A DNA stretch of 64,000 nucleotides from Kordiimonas lipolytica (GTDB lineage Bacteria; Pseudomonadota; Alphaproteobacteria; Sphingomonadales; Kordiimonadaceae). Positions 53,997 through 63,180 of this stretch are shown here, piece by piece. The translations under genes and the position numbers were made by a program. The stretch is from positions 1 to 64,000 of the forward strand of contig NZ_LRUB01000030.1 in assembly GCF_001550065.1 (NCBI RefSeq). The letters run 5' to 3'. The notes below the pieces were generated by a model that ran no database searches, was not told the DNA's origin, and worked only from the letters and a program-made list of their open reading frames with translations. Numbering within the stretch: the stretch's first letter is position 1; every line of letters starts with the position of its first letter.

Positions 53997-54446
53997 ATGA
54001 GCAAACTGGCAAATATTATCCGTCTCAGAAAATGGGAGCTCGATGAAAAGCGGCGGCGGCTTGCGGATTTGCAGGGCGAGCGGGAAGAGATCGTGCTTGC
54101 CATAGAGACGATGGAAGCAGAAGTCGTTGAGCAATCCAGAAACAGTGGGCTGGAAGTGTCGGCCGTGGCAATTGGGGCCTATCTTGAAGGGGTGCGGATG
54201 CGCCAGCAACAATTGTCTGAGCTGCTTGCTGCCAAGGAGCGTGAGGTTGCCAAGCATCAGGACATTGTTGCTGAGGGGTTTCGTGAACTGAAGACGTTTG
54301 AAATTGCCCAAAGTCGGGAAAAAGCCCGGGAGGCCGCAGCGGAAGCCAAAATGGAGCAGGATGCATTTGACGAGTTGGGAATACAGAACCACGCTCGTGA
54401 AGAAGCGTTGGCTGATCCACGATATGTGAATATGCGCAGAAACTAG
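53997..54446 (+). CDS. fliJ: Flagellar export protein FliJ
   Basis: The 149-residue protein is almost entirely a long antiparallel coiled coil (LANIIRLRKWELDEKRRRL, then VRMRQQQLSELLAAKEREV), the FliJ architecture. It lies 8 bases after fliI. By knowledge of the family it is a chaperone escort and a coupling stalk for the ATPase. Confidence 0.82.
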   Translation: MSKLANIIRLRKWELDEKRRRLADLQGEREEIVLAIETMEAEVVEQSRNSGLEVSAVAIGAYLEGVRMRQQQLSELLAAKEREVAKHQDIVAEGFRELKTFEIAQSREKAREAAAEAKMEQDAFDELGIQNHAREEALADPRYVNMRRN

Positions 54447-54544
54447 CGCGCCTTTTTTAATCCCGTCCAAATCCCTAAATGCCAGCAGATTCATTTTCTT
54501 ACCTGCCCCTTTCTGATATTAAAGAATAAACAGGGGAGAAAATG

Positions 54545-55921
54545 ATGGGCCTATCCGATCAGGCAATATTGGAACAGCTTCAAGCGCTGGACAGGATGCA
54601 TCATTTGCATCCCTTCACCGATCCGCAAGCCGTGAAGAAGGCAGCCCCGTTCGTGATCGAGCAGGCTAAGGGTGCCTATATAACCGGGCAGGAGATCAGG
54701 CTCCTGGACGCCATGGCTGGGCTTGGCTGTGTGAATATCGGGTATGGCCGAGAAGAAATGGCTGACGTAGCTGTCGAGGCTATACGTACCCTGAGCTATT
54801 ATCACAGTTTCTCAGCTGTATCGAACCCTTATGCCGCCGCACTCGCAGGAAAAATTGCAAGCCTTGCACCGGCTGGCCTGAACAAGGTTTTCTTCGCAAA
54901 TTCCGGGTCGGAAGCGAATGAGACACTGATCAAGCTTGCCTACCTTTATTGGCGCCGAAAGGGGCAGCCCAGTAAACGGATACTTATTTCTCGGGACTAT
55001 TCGTATCACGGCAGCACCCTTGCGACGACGCGCCTGAACGGTAATGCTCCCATGATTGAAGATTTCGGTCTTGCGGGCGGCGATGATGTGCTTCAGGCCA
55101 CCTCGCCTTTCTGGTACCGGTGTGGAGGGGACCTGGAGCCTGAAGAGTTCGGCCTTGCGGCCGCCAGAGACGTGGAGAAGAAAATCCTGGAGGCCGGTGC
55201 GGAGAACGTCGCCGCCGTAATTGCAGAGCCCATCCAGGGTACAATGGGCGCGATTGTGCCGCCAGACAGCTATTGGCCTGAACTTTCCCGGATATGCACG
55301 GAACATGATGTGCTGCTTATCGCGGATGAAGTTGTTACCGGCTTCGGCAGGACAGGGCATTGGTTCGCGCAAGAAACATTCGGCTTCGAAGCTGATATGA
55401 TGGCTTTGGCCAAGGGTCTGTCCTCGGGCTATGCACCAATTTCTGCGGCGGTCATTTCTGATGAGATTGCAGACGTGATCGAAGACAAAGGCGGCGTTCT
55501 ACACCACGGATTTACGACGTCAGGACACCCTCTTGCGTCTGCGCTCGCATTGAAGAATATCGAAATCATTGAAACTGAAGGACATGTGGAAAAGGTACAT
55601 GCCGACATAGGCCCCTATTTCAGCAAGAAACTCAAGACGCTTGAGGACCATCCGCTGGTGGGTGAAGTTCGGGTGTCCGGGCTGATTGCCGGTGTTGAAC
55701 TGGCAAAAGATAAGCGTTCGCGTGAGCAGTATCCATTGGAAGCGAGCGTCTGCAATCACGTTGGCCAGATGGCGTTGGTGCGTGGGCTGATTGTCCGGCC
55801 AGCAGGAAATGTTGTTGTTTTGTGCCCGCCCTTTATCATCACCCATGCGGAGGTTGATTTCCTTGTGGGTGTGATGCGCGATGCTCTTGACGAAACTCAA
55901 AGGGCCCTGGAATCATCTTAG
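54545..55921 (+). CDS. Class III aminotransferase (PLP-dependent)
   Basis: The 458-residue protein has the class III omega-aminotransferase layout: FANSGSEANETLIKLAYLYW, the PLP ring contact DEVVTGFGRTG and the catalytic lysine in MALAKGLSSGYAPISA. It would move an amino group from an amine or omega-amino acid, often to pyruvate. A second ATG three bases earlier is possible. It is not a flagellar gene, and its place here may be coincidental. Confidence 0.88.
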   Translation: MGLSDQAILEQLQALDRMHHLHPFTDPQAVKKAAPFVIEQAKGAYITGQEIRLLDAMAGLGCVNIGYGREEMADVAVEAIRTLSYYHSFSAVSNPYAAALAGKIASLAPAGLNKVFFANSGSEANETLIKLAYLYWRRKGQPSKRILISRDYSYHGSTLATTRLNGNAPMIEDFGLAGGDDVLQATSPFWYRCGGDLEPEEFGLAAARDVEKKILEAGAENVAAVIAEPIQGTMGAIVPPDSYWPELSRICTEHDVLLIADEVVTGFGRTGHWFAQETFGFEADMMALAKGLSSGYAPISAAVISDEIADVIEDKGGVLHHGFTTSGHPLASALALKNIEIIETEGHVEKVHADIGPYFSKKLKTLEDHPLVGEVRVSGLIAGVELAKDKRSREQYPLEASVCNHVGQMALVRGLIVRPAGNVVVLCPPFIITHAEVDFLVGVMRDALDETQRALESS

Positions 55922-56817
55922 GATTTTGAGATTTGCTGAGACGGCTTTTCGCGGGTACGGGCCACCAGCAAGTTGCCACAGACCACGAGTGCCAGACCTG
56001 AAAGCGCAAACAGGTTCCATGTAAAACCTTCAAGCACTGTTGAAATTGCCAGAGCAATGACAGGTGTGAGAACGCTCATATAAGCCGCCCGACCAATGCC
56101 GATTTGCTCAATCAGCCAAATATACATGGAGAACGCAATCACCGTCCCAACAATTGCAAGATATAACAGCGAACCCACATAAGAGGCGGATGGGTCAAAC
56201 CCTACAGGTTTTCCGCTATAGATGGCGTAGCTGAAATTGAACAGGGCTCCATAGCCCAAGGCCCATGCATTGAAGGAAAAAAGTGGCATACTCCGGGACC
56301 CACTGGTGCCGGCAAAGGTATTGCCGAAAGAACAAACAAGTGTTGCCCCAAGGCATAAAAGGAGTCCCCTGAAGGCTTCGTCATCAAGTGTGAAGCTGTC
56401 AATTTCCGGTTTGAAAATGAACGCCAGCCCCAGGATGCCCAGCAGTGCGGAAAACAGCGCGCTGGGTTTGATGGCATTTCCCAGAAATATTCGACCGTTG
56501 ATGATGTTTAGAAATGACAGAAGGGCGAAGGTGATGGCGACCAGCCCGGACGTAAGATATTCTGCGCCCCCATATGTCAGGACATAGGTTGCGGAGAATA
56601 AAAACAGGCCGGTGCAGGCTGGCCAGAGATGCTGATTTATCGGGAAAATTAGACGCTCTTTGCGGACGAGGCAGAGCAGGAAAAGTGTAAAGGATGCAAT
56701 CCCGAAACGATAGACGAGAGACCATTCCTTGGGAACGATGCCCAATTGCAACTCAATCGCATACCAGGTAGAGCCCCAGATCAAGACGCAGCCAACAAAT
56801 GCCAAAGTAACGCGCAC
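55918..56817 (-). CDS. EamA/DMT family exporter
   Basis: The 299-residue protein has about ten membrane helices in two repeated five-helix halves. The opening VGCVLIWGSTWYAIELQLG is a common start for EamA proteins. It probably exports amino acids or other small metabolites. Its stop overlaps the end of the convergent aminotransferase gene by 4 bases. Confidence 0.85.
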   Translation of the reverse strand: MRVTLAFVGCVLIWGSTWYAIELQLGIVPKEWSLVYRFGIASFTLFLLCLVRKERLIFPINQHLWPACTGLFLFSATYVLTYGGAEYLTSGLVAITFALLSFLNIINGRIFLGNAIKPSALFSALLGILGLAFIFKPEIDSFTLDDEAFRGLLLCLGATLVCSFGNTFAGTSGSRSMPLFSFNAWALGYGALFNFSYAIYSGKPVGFDPSASYVGSLLYLAIVGTVIAFSMYIWLIEQIGIGRAAYMSVLTPVIALAISTVLEGFTWNLFALSGLALVVCGNLLVARTREKPSQQISKS

Positions 56818-56869
56818 GCAAGTATCCTAAATTGAACCGGAGCAAGAGATACAACAAAAACTATCGAGT

Positions 56870-59131
56870 TCAAGTCAGCGATGCATGTTCAGGCCTGATT
56901 TGTACCTGCTGCATCAGCGCCTCTACATCCATGGGGAAGGGTTGGTTCTCAGTGATTGAAAGTTGGCCAGTGTAGCCGTTCGCGTCAAGTGCTGCGGCGA
57001 ACAAGCCAGATGCTTCTCGCATTAGTGTTTGAGGTAAAGGTTTTTCCGAGCGCATTGCAAGATCAAAGCGGTTTTCGCGTACGAGACCATCCAGTTGAAT
57101 GGCTCCCAGGACAGAAAAACGAACCTCCACCAGAAAACGCTGTGCGCCCTGCATATCATCGCCCTCGTTGCCAGAACCTTGTTTGCCGCCTCCTGCGCCG
57201 TCGTCTCTGGGGGGAGGGCCAAAAAGCATGGCGACCCAAGGCATATCAGGCAGTCGCATTTCAAGGGGTAGAAGGGCCGGCCGCCAATCAGATGTTGTAT
57301 CCGTTGCCGCCTGCATCAAACGTGACATGCCGGACTTAAATGCCTCAAATAGGGACTTATTCGATTGTTCCAATACCCGGGCGGCATCTTGTCCCAGCCA
57401 TCCTTCCGGGTTGCCGCGTCCTGCGGCACTCAAGAAAAAGAGCAAGCTGTTTGCAAGCTTGCCACCGCCTTGTGCACTTTTGCTTGCCAATTGACTTGCC
57501 GCGGCAGGATCCGCTCCCATGATGGTCGCAAAGCTTTGTTCCAGTGCAGGCCAGTGATGGGCGCCAAGAGTACTGAGCGCGGTCCCGGCAGATAGCTGCG
57601 CGGTTTGTTCGGCCCTAAGGGGCAAGCCAACTGTTTGTGTTTGGCTCGTTTGCCCAGGGAGAATTTGTATCAGGTCGTCTGTGGTTGGACGAAAGCTGTT
57701 TGGCATGGTGATAAACAGCTCTCCCTGAGTTGTCTCAATTCGGAAATCAGCGCTGGGCCCTTTGGGCGTAAGGAACGCGCGAACGGTATGCACGGCCTTG
57801 ATTTGCGCTTCGCCGGGTATGCCTTGGGGGGCTGCATTCTGGTTTATCTGAATTGTCACCGCACTGCGTTGGCCAGCGCCAGGCGCCGCCAATATGGCAT
57901 TGAACGTGGCCTGATGCTCTTTGGGGGCAACGCCCGACAGTGGCTGAATGTCGGATATCTTTACCAATTCACCTGAGAGGTTGTTAGCCTGAGCGAGGGG
58001 AATGACAAAATTACCCTTATTCGTCTCTACAGTGGCTAGCGTGGCCCCGGAAGGGCTTAAGGCGTTTACCGCAAGCGGTAGGGCCTTTGCATCCTCAGGC
58101 GGTAAGGGGCGAACAGCGAGAACCGTAGCAACTTGGGCCGGAGAAACCTGACTGGTACTGGGATCCATCAGTTGAAGTGAATGCGACTGGCCGGAGAAAG
58201 AGAATGCCCTGATTACTGGACCCAAGCCGTCTTGCGGGCCACTTGTTGTTAGCTCCGTTAGACTGGATTTCGGGATAAGGTGCGTTGCATCAAGAGCCTT
58301 CGGTGAGGCAGGGTTTTGATTGGTAGCAGGACCATAGCCCGAGCCCCTGCTGCGGTTTCCTTGCTGCGCGGCTATCAGGGTTGCCAAGTCCGGGCTGCTA
58401 TTGCGGCTGGCCAGAAAGTCAGGATTACCTGTTTGTTCAGCAGGTGAGCCAGTTACCTGAGCATGGGGCGCTTGTTGTGCCTCAGGGGCAGGGGGCGACT
58501 TTGGATAGTATTGTGCGGGCTGGGTTGAGCTACCGCCTTGGGCGGAACGACCAAGCATGCTTGCCAAGGCGTCGCTGGTAGTACTGGATATATTTTTTGT
58601 TTGAACGGCAGGCCCATATCCCGTTTTCTCAGGAAGAGGGGCTGGGTTCTGCTGTGTCTCATTAGTTTGAGGCTGCTGTTTCGCATGAATTGCAATAACT
58701 ACCAGGGCAAGCCTGATCGGTGGGTCGATGGTATGCCCATTGCGCTCATGGAGGTCTGCTGCCAATTTATGTCCGGCTTCAATGATTTCCAACCTGACGT
58801 CGTCGCCTGGGCGCAGTCCCGCATCGGGGCGCAAGGCGAATGTCGCTGTTTCCGTAACAATGATCGGACGGCCTTCATTGTCGATTTTTTTTACCTGTTC
58901 CTTTAGCCGCTCTCCGACTTCCAGGTGAGCCGCTGTTGCGGATATGGAAACGGCGGGCTCTCGGCTCCGGAGGTGCTCAGCCTGTTCGTGTTTTGAGGAA
59001 CTTTCGCCCTTATGTTCACGAGCCTCGGTCTGGGCCTGCTGAGGATCCTTTGACACAGCACTGGTCTTGCCGGTCGTTCTGGCGACCGGGTCGACGGGTT
59101 TAGGCAGTGGAGGCCCGGATATATCACTCAT
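56870..59131 (-). CDS. Large FliK-like flagellar protein (hook-length control candidate)
   Basis: The 753-residue protein has a long polar, Gln/Pro/Ala-rich N-terminal part (about residues 1-620) and a compact C-terminal domain from about 620, with strands RFLVEVRFSVLGAIQLDGLV and helices MREASGLFAAALDANGYTG, which recall the FliK C-terminal fold. No signal peptide is present, as in FliK. It lies 41 bases after flhG in the flagellar operon. The FliK assignment is by layout and context and is uncertain. Confidence 0.62.
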   Translation of the reverse strand: MSDISGPPLPKPVDPVARTTGKTSAVSKDPQQAQTEAREHKGESSSKHEQAEHLRSREPAVSISATAAHLEVGERLKEQVKKIDNEGRPIIVTETATFALRPDAGLRPGDDVRLEIIEAGHKLAADLHERNGHTIDPPIRLALVVIAIHAKQQPQTNETQQNPAPLPEKTGYGPAVQTKNISSTTSDALASMLGRSAQGGSSTQPAQYYPKSPPAPEAQQAPHAQVTGSPAEQTGNPDFLASRNSSPDLATLIAAQQGNRSRGSGYGPATNQNPASPKALDATHLIPKSSLTELTTSGPQDGLGPVIRAFSFSGQSHSLQLMDPSTSQVSPAQVATVLAVRPLPPEDAKALPLAVNALSPSGATLATVETNKGNFVIPLAQANNLSGELVKISDIQPLSGVAPKEHQATFNAILAAPGAGQRSAVTIQINQNAAPQGIPGEAQIKAVHTVRAFLTPKGPSADFRIETTQGELFITMPNSFRPTTDDLIQILPGQTSQTQTVGLPLRAEQTAQLSAGTALSTLGAHHWPALEQSFATIMGADPAAASQLASKSAQGGGKLANSLLFFLSAAGRGNPEGWLGQDAARVLEQSNKSLFEAFKSGMSRLMQAATDTTSDWRPALLPLEMRLPDMPWVAMLFGPPPRDDGAGGGKQGSGNEGDDMQGAQRFLVEVRFSVLGAIQLDGLVRENRFDLAMRSEKPLPQTLMREASGLFAAALDANGYTGQLSITENQPFPMDVEALMQQVQIRPEHASLT

Positions 59132-59172
59132 TCCGCAGTCCTTCGCGTTCGAAGCTGCTTCAGTGGGTACGC

Positions 59173-59961
59173 TTAGCGTCCGGTAATGGCTGCAGCCAGA
59201 GCCTTAATGTCCGAAGCCGCTTCTGATTGAGGGTGCCTGATCAGAAGGGGGACTTGCGACCTAATCGAGTCAACGACCTTTGGGTCATTCTTGATAATAC
59301 CGGTAAGTGGCGGTGAAATCTTCAAAAATCCTTCGCACGCACGTTTGATGGCAGCGAATGCCTTTTCGCCTTCTTTCTTCGAAGCCACATTATTCACTAC
59401 GATCGAGATATCAGCGTTCGGGTTGCGCATATGCGTCACTTTGATGAATGCGTACGCATCCGTGAGAGATGTAGGGTCCGCGGTCATCACCACCAAAATT
59501 CGTCCCCTGTGCTTGGAAAGGGTGGTCACAGAGGGGTCGATACCTGCCGCCAGATCAAGCAAGACATGGTCGTAATTTTCCGCAAGCTGGGTCAGGTCGT
59601 TACGCATGCCAACCAATGTTTCCTTCGAGAGGGAACCAAGGGCACCGGATCCAGATTTGCCTGGAAGTACGTCAAATCCAGCCCCAGTGCTGTCGGTAAA
59701 GGGCACGATGGTTTCCGCCATTGTCGCGTCCTTGGTGATGACCTGCCCAAGGTCTCTTTCTGGCATCATACCAAGCTGAATATCGACATTGGCGAGGCCC
59801 AGGTCACCATCAAACAAAAGTACTTTCTTTCCTGCGTGGGCCAAGGCATGGGCCAGAGATACCGAAACCCATGTTTTCCCGACACCGCCTTTTCCGGACG
59901 CGATTGTTATCAGGCGCCGTTCAAGGGTTTCTTTGCGATCTAATGCAACAAAATCATTCAT
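59173..59961 (-). CDS. flhG: Flagellar number regulator FlhG (FleN/MinD-like ATPase)
   Basis: The 262-residue ParA/MinD-type ATPase has a deviant Walker A (ASGKGGVGKTWVSVSLA), VLLFDGDLGLANVDIQLG and VLLDLAAGIDPSV. It starts at an ATG overlapping the flhF stop. With FlhF it limits flagellar number and position. No C-terminal amphipathic helix is obvious. Confidence 0.93.
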   Translation of the reverse strand: MNDFVALDRKETLERRLITIASGKGGVGKTWVSVSLAHALAHAGKKVLLFDGDLGLANVDIQLGMMPERDLGQVITKDATMAETIVPFTDSTGAGFDVLPGKSGSGALGSLSKETLVGMRNDLTQLAENYDHVLLDLAAGIDPSVTTLSKHRGRILVVMTADPTSLTDAYAFIKVTHMRNPNADISIVVNNVASKKEGEKAFAAIKRACEGFLKISPPLTGIIKNDPKVVDSIRSQVPLLIRHPQSEAASDIKALAAAITGR

Positions 59962-60977
59962 GATTTCTCATCCGTCAGTGTGTCGGCTTTGCTTCGACGA
60001 GGTAAGGCTGTTATCAGCTTGGAAAGAGCCATTGGTGTGGCGGGATCAAGGCCATCGGCCACAAAGGGGCTTCTGCTAAGTGCTGCCAAAGCCAGGTAGC
60101 CAGGGCGTGCAGCCATGATAATGCTGGCATACCGCCTGGCAGCATCGAGCCGTGTTGCGATGAAGCGTTGGCACCCTAGCCGGGAAAAGACTCCTGCGAT
60201 TTCCTGTGCGTCCAGGGCATCCAGGCCCGCTGGCATTACCAAAACCGGTTCCGCATCGACGGCTCGGATAAAGCCGAGAATTTCACGCAGTTCATCCATA
60301 TCAAACGGGTTCGTGCCCGGTGTATCAATGATGGTCAGACCGTCTTTGTTGCTGTGTGACCGGAGCACCGCAGCGAGTTCTTCGGGCGATGCCGCTGTTG
60401 ACACTGTTTGTTTCATCAGTTGAGCGAAATGATCCAGCTGCTGGATACCTGTTGCCTTCACCGTATCCGTCGAAATCAAGTTGATAGGCCGTTCGTGCAG
60501 AACGGCGTCAGCTGTAAGCTTGGCAGCACAAATGGTTTTGCCGGCACCCGGTGGGCCAACCAGCATGATCGGGCGTGTTGTACTGTCGGTTAATGGACTG
60601 AAGCGGATGGCGGTTTCCAGCGCGACTGAAAAGGCGTCAACAAGACTGCCGCCACCGACAGCACGGGCAGCCTCGCTAATATGAGATGCAGTCTCAAAAG
60701 GGAGCCCATGATGATTCAGAACAGCATTAATATCTGCTGTATCGAAATCCCGGGCTTGCGGAACTGGGTGTGAAATCTCGAACGCAGCAGGTGTCTGTTT
60801 GGGTTCTGGGGCATGGTCAGGTGGTTTAGGCGTCGCGCCAGCCTCAAGAGCCGCGGTCACCCTGACGCCGCTTTTGCCTTCTTCTATCTGTATGATGATG
60901 GCATCCGGTCCGAGCTCGTTTCGGACCAGCCCCATTACCTCCGACATCGTCTTGGCATGAAAGGTTTTTAACCGCAT
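59958..60977 (-). CDS. flhF: Flagellar biosynthesis GTPase FlhF
   Basis: The 339-residue SRP-type GTPase has G1 VGPPGAGKTICAAKLTADA, the G3-like TIIDTPGTNPFD and a later FIATRLDAARRYASI. Its N-terminal B domain (MRLKTFHAKTMSEVMGLVRNELGPDAIII) is typical. It sets the position of polar flagella. flhG overlaps its stop codon. Confidence 0.94.
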   Translation of the reverse strand: MRLKTFHAKTMSEVMGLVRNELGPDAIIIQIEEGKSGVRVTAALEAGATPKPPDHAPEPKQTPAAFEISHPVPQARDFDTADINAVLNHHGLPFETASHISEAARAVGGGSLVDAFSVALETAIRFSPLTDSTTRPIMLVGPPGAGKTICAAKLTADAVLHERPINLISTDTVKATGIQQLDHFAQLMKQTVSTAASPEELAAVLRSHSNKDGLTIIDTPGTNPFDMDELREILGFIRAVDAEPVLVMPAGLDALDAQEIAGVFSRLGCQRFIATRLDAARRYASIIMAARPGYLALAALSRSPFVADGLDPATPMALSKLITALPRRSKADTLTDEKS

Positions 60978-61023
60978 TGCGCTTTATTGTCCTTAAGTGA
61001 GCCGGCACTGGCTCAGATACTTA

Positions 61024-63147
61024 TTAAATCTGGCCAAGTGTCCGAATCTTGGCTTGCGGATGAATTTCGTTCTGGCTCATGACAACGGTCGCGGGGCGGA
61101 ACCGCTCAACAATCGACCTGACATAGGGACGCACCAGCGGGCTTGTCAACAGGACGGGCGCTTCGCCCCGTTCTGCCTGCTGGTCGTACACCATGCGCAC
61201 GGAGTTGATAAATTCCTGCAGTCGCGTGGGCGCCATTGCCAATTGTCTCTCTTCGCCTTGGCCAACGAGACTTTCCGCAAACGCCTGTTCCCATTCTGTA
61301 GAAAGGGTTATGAGCGGCACCAAGCCTTCGGCATTGGAGTAGGCGGCGCATAGCTGCCTTGCCAGCCTGGTGCGGACATGTTCGGTGATGGCGACGATGT
61401 TTTGTGTGAACCCCGTCGCTTCGGCCACACCTTCAAGGATAGTCGGCAAGTCACGAATGGAAATCCGCTCCGTAAGCAGGGACTGGAGTACCCTTTGAAT
61501 GCCCGATGTTGTGATCTGGTTGGGCACAATGTCGGCCACCAGTTTCTGGTGGTCTGATGGCAGATCGTCCAGCAACTTCTGTGTTTCTGCGTACGAGAGC
61601 AGGTCAGCCATATTGTCTTTGATGACTTCCGTCAGGTGCGTTGTGATGACCGTGGCTGCGTCCACAACAGTGTATCCGCGGAAACTGGCTTCTTCGCGCG
61701 CGCCAGGATCCACCCAGGTCGCAGGAAGGCCGAAGGCAGGTTCAGTTGTCGCCTCGCCTGGTATCTGTACCGGTTGTCCCTGAGGGTCCATCACCAGGAG
61801 CATGCCGGGACGAATGTCACCGCGACCGACTTCAGTTTCTTTGACACGAAGCACGTATGAATTTGCGGGCAACTGCATATTATCCAATATGCGGACAGAG
61901 GGCATAACGAAGCCCATCTCTGTCGCCAGTTGGCGCCTAAGTGCCTTGATCTGGTCGGTGAGCCGGAAGCCGCTGTCGTCATTGATAAGGGTCAACAGCC
62001 CATAACCAAGCTCAAGCCTGAGCTGGTCGATGGCCAGTGCAGAAGTAATAGGCTCCTCTGCGGGAACGGCGGCTTTCTTTTCGGCACTCTCCGCAATAGC
62101 AACCTGCTTTGCCTCTTGGGATTTCTTGCTGGTCAGAAGATAGGCAGAAACACCCAGGATAGAGCCAAAAAGGGCGAAGGGCATGAGCGGAAGACCTGGC
62201 ATTAACCCCATGGCAAGAAGAAGCCCGCTTGAGACACCCAGAGCCCGCGGATAGCCGCTCAGTTGTCCGAACAGGGCCTTGTCTGTAGCGCCGGAAACGC
62301 CGGCCTTGGTTACCAACAGGCCTGCGGACGTGGATACGATTAGTGCTGGAATTTGTGATACCAGCCCGTCACCCACGGTAAGGATAGTATAGCGGTTAAC
62401 AGCGTCGCCAAAGCTAATATCGTTTATAACAACACCAACGATGATGCCACCAACAATATTGATTATGGTGATGAGAAGTCCCGCGATTGCGTCACCGCGG
62501 ACAAATTTTGCAGCACCATCCATCGAACCGAAAAAGGTGCTTTCATCCTCAAGTTCCTGGCGGCGGCGTCTTGCTTCGGGTTCATCAATAAGGCCTGCGG
62601 ACATGTCGGCATCAATGGCCATCTGCTTGCCGGGCATGGCATCCAAGCTGAAGCGCGCGGCAACTTCTGCGATACGACCGGAGCCCTTTGTGATGACCAC
62701 AAAATTTACGATCACAAGGATGGCAAAGACAATGATACCAATGACAACCTGGCCCCCCATCAGAAAGTTGCCGAAAGCCTCGATTACCTTGCCTGCTGCA
62801 TCGGTGCCTGTATGTCCTTCGGATAGAATAAGCCGGGTCGACGCCAGGTTCAGCGAGAGGCGCAACATGGTTGCGATCAGCAAGATGGTAGGGAAGCTGC
62901 TCATTTGCAGCGGTTTTTGAATGAACAGGGTCGTCATCATCACCATAACAGAAAAGGTGATAGATGCTGCCAGCATGATGTCCAGCAACCAGCCAGGCAT
63001 CGGCATGATTAACATCATGATGATAGTCACCATGCCCAGCGCGAAGGCGATGTCAGAGCTCTTCATGCCAGACAGCACGGCACCGACGTTCAGTCCGCCC
63101 TGGGCACCTGAATTGTCCTGCTGCCCACCTGGAGCTGAATCATTCAT
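61024..63147 (-). CDS. flhA: Flagellar export gate protein FlhA
   Basis: The 707-residue protein has eight N-terminal membrane helices, with the conserved cytoplasmic FHIPEP-type loop (FSLDAMPGKQMAIDADMSAG), and a large cytoplasmic domain from about 370 containing RIRDLPTILEGV-like ISIRDLPTILEGVAEA. It forms the nonameric ring that receives export substrates. It lies 33 bases after the sigma-54 activator gene. Confidence 0.96.
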   Translation of the reverse strand: MNDSAPGGQQDNSGAQGGLNVGAVLSGMKSSDIAFALGMVTIIMMLIMPMPGWLLDIMLAASITFSVMVMMTTLFIQKPLQMSSFPTILLIATMLRLSLNLASTRLILSEGHTGTDAAGKVIEAFGNFLMGGQVVIGIIVFAILVIVNFVVITKGSGRIAEVAARFSLDAMPGKQMAIDADMSAGLIDEPEARRRRQELEDESTFFGSMDGAAKFVRGDAIAGLLITIINIVGGIIVGVVINDISFGDAVNRYTILTVGDGLVSQIPALIVSTSAGLLVTKAGVSGATDKALFGQLSGYPRALGVSSGLLLAMGLMPGLPLMPFALFGSILGVSAYLLTSKKSQEAKQVAIAESAEKKAAVPAEEPITSALAIDQLRLELGYGLLTLINDDSGFRLTDQIKALRRQLATEMGFVMPSVRILDNMQLPANSYVLRVKETEVGRGDIRPGMLLVMDPQGQPVQIPGEATTEPAFGLPATWVDPGAREEASFRGYTVVDAATVITTHLTEVIKDNMADLLSYAETQKLLDDLPSDHQKLVADIVPNQITTSGIQRVLQSLLTERISIRDLPTILEGVAEATGFTQNIVAITEHVRTRLARQLCAAYSNAEGLVPLITLSTEWEQAFAESLVGQGEERQLAMAPTRLQEFINSVRMVYDQQAERGEAPVLLTSPLVRPYVRSIVERFRPATVVMSQNEIHPQAKIRTLGQI

Positions 63148-63180
63148 TGTTTGTCACTCATTGGCAGTTCGGTTCCTGCA

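Noticed and set aside
60998..61015. Terminator between flhA and flhF
   Set aside because: TGAGCC/GGCTCA forms only a 6-bp stem with no T-run, so the genes may be read through as one operon.
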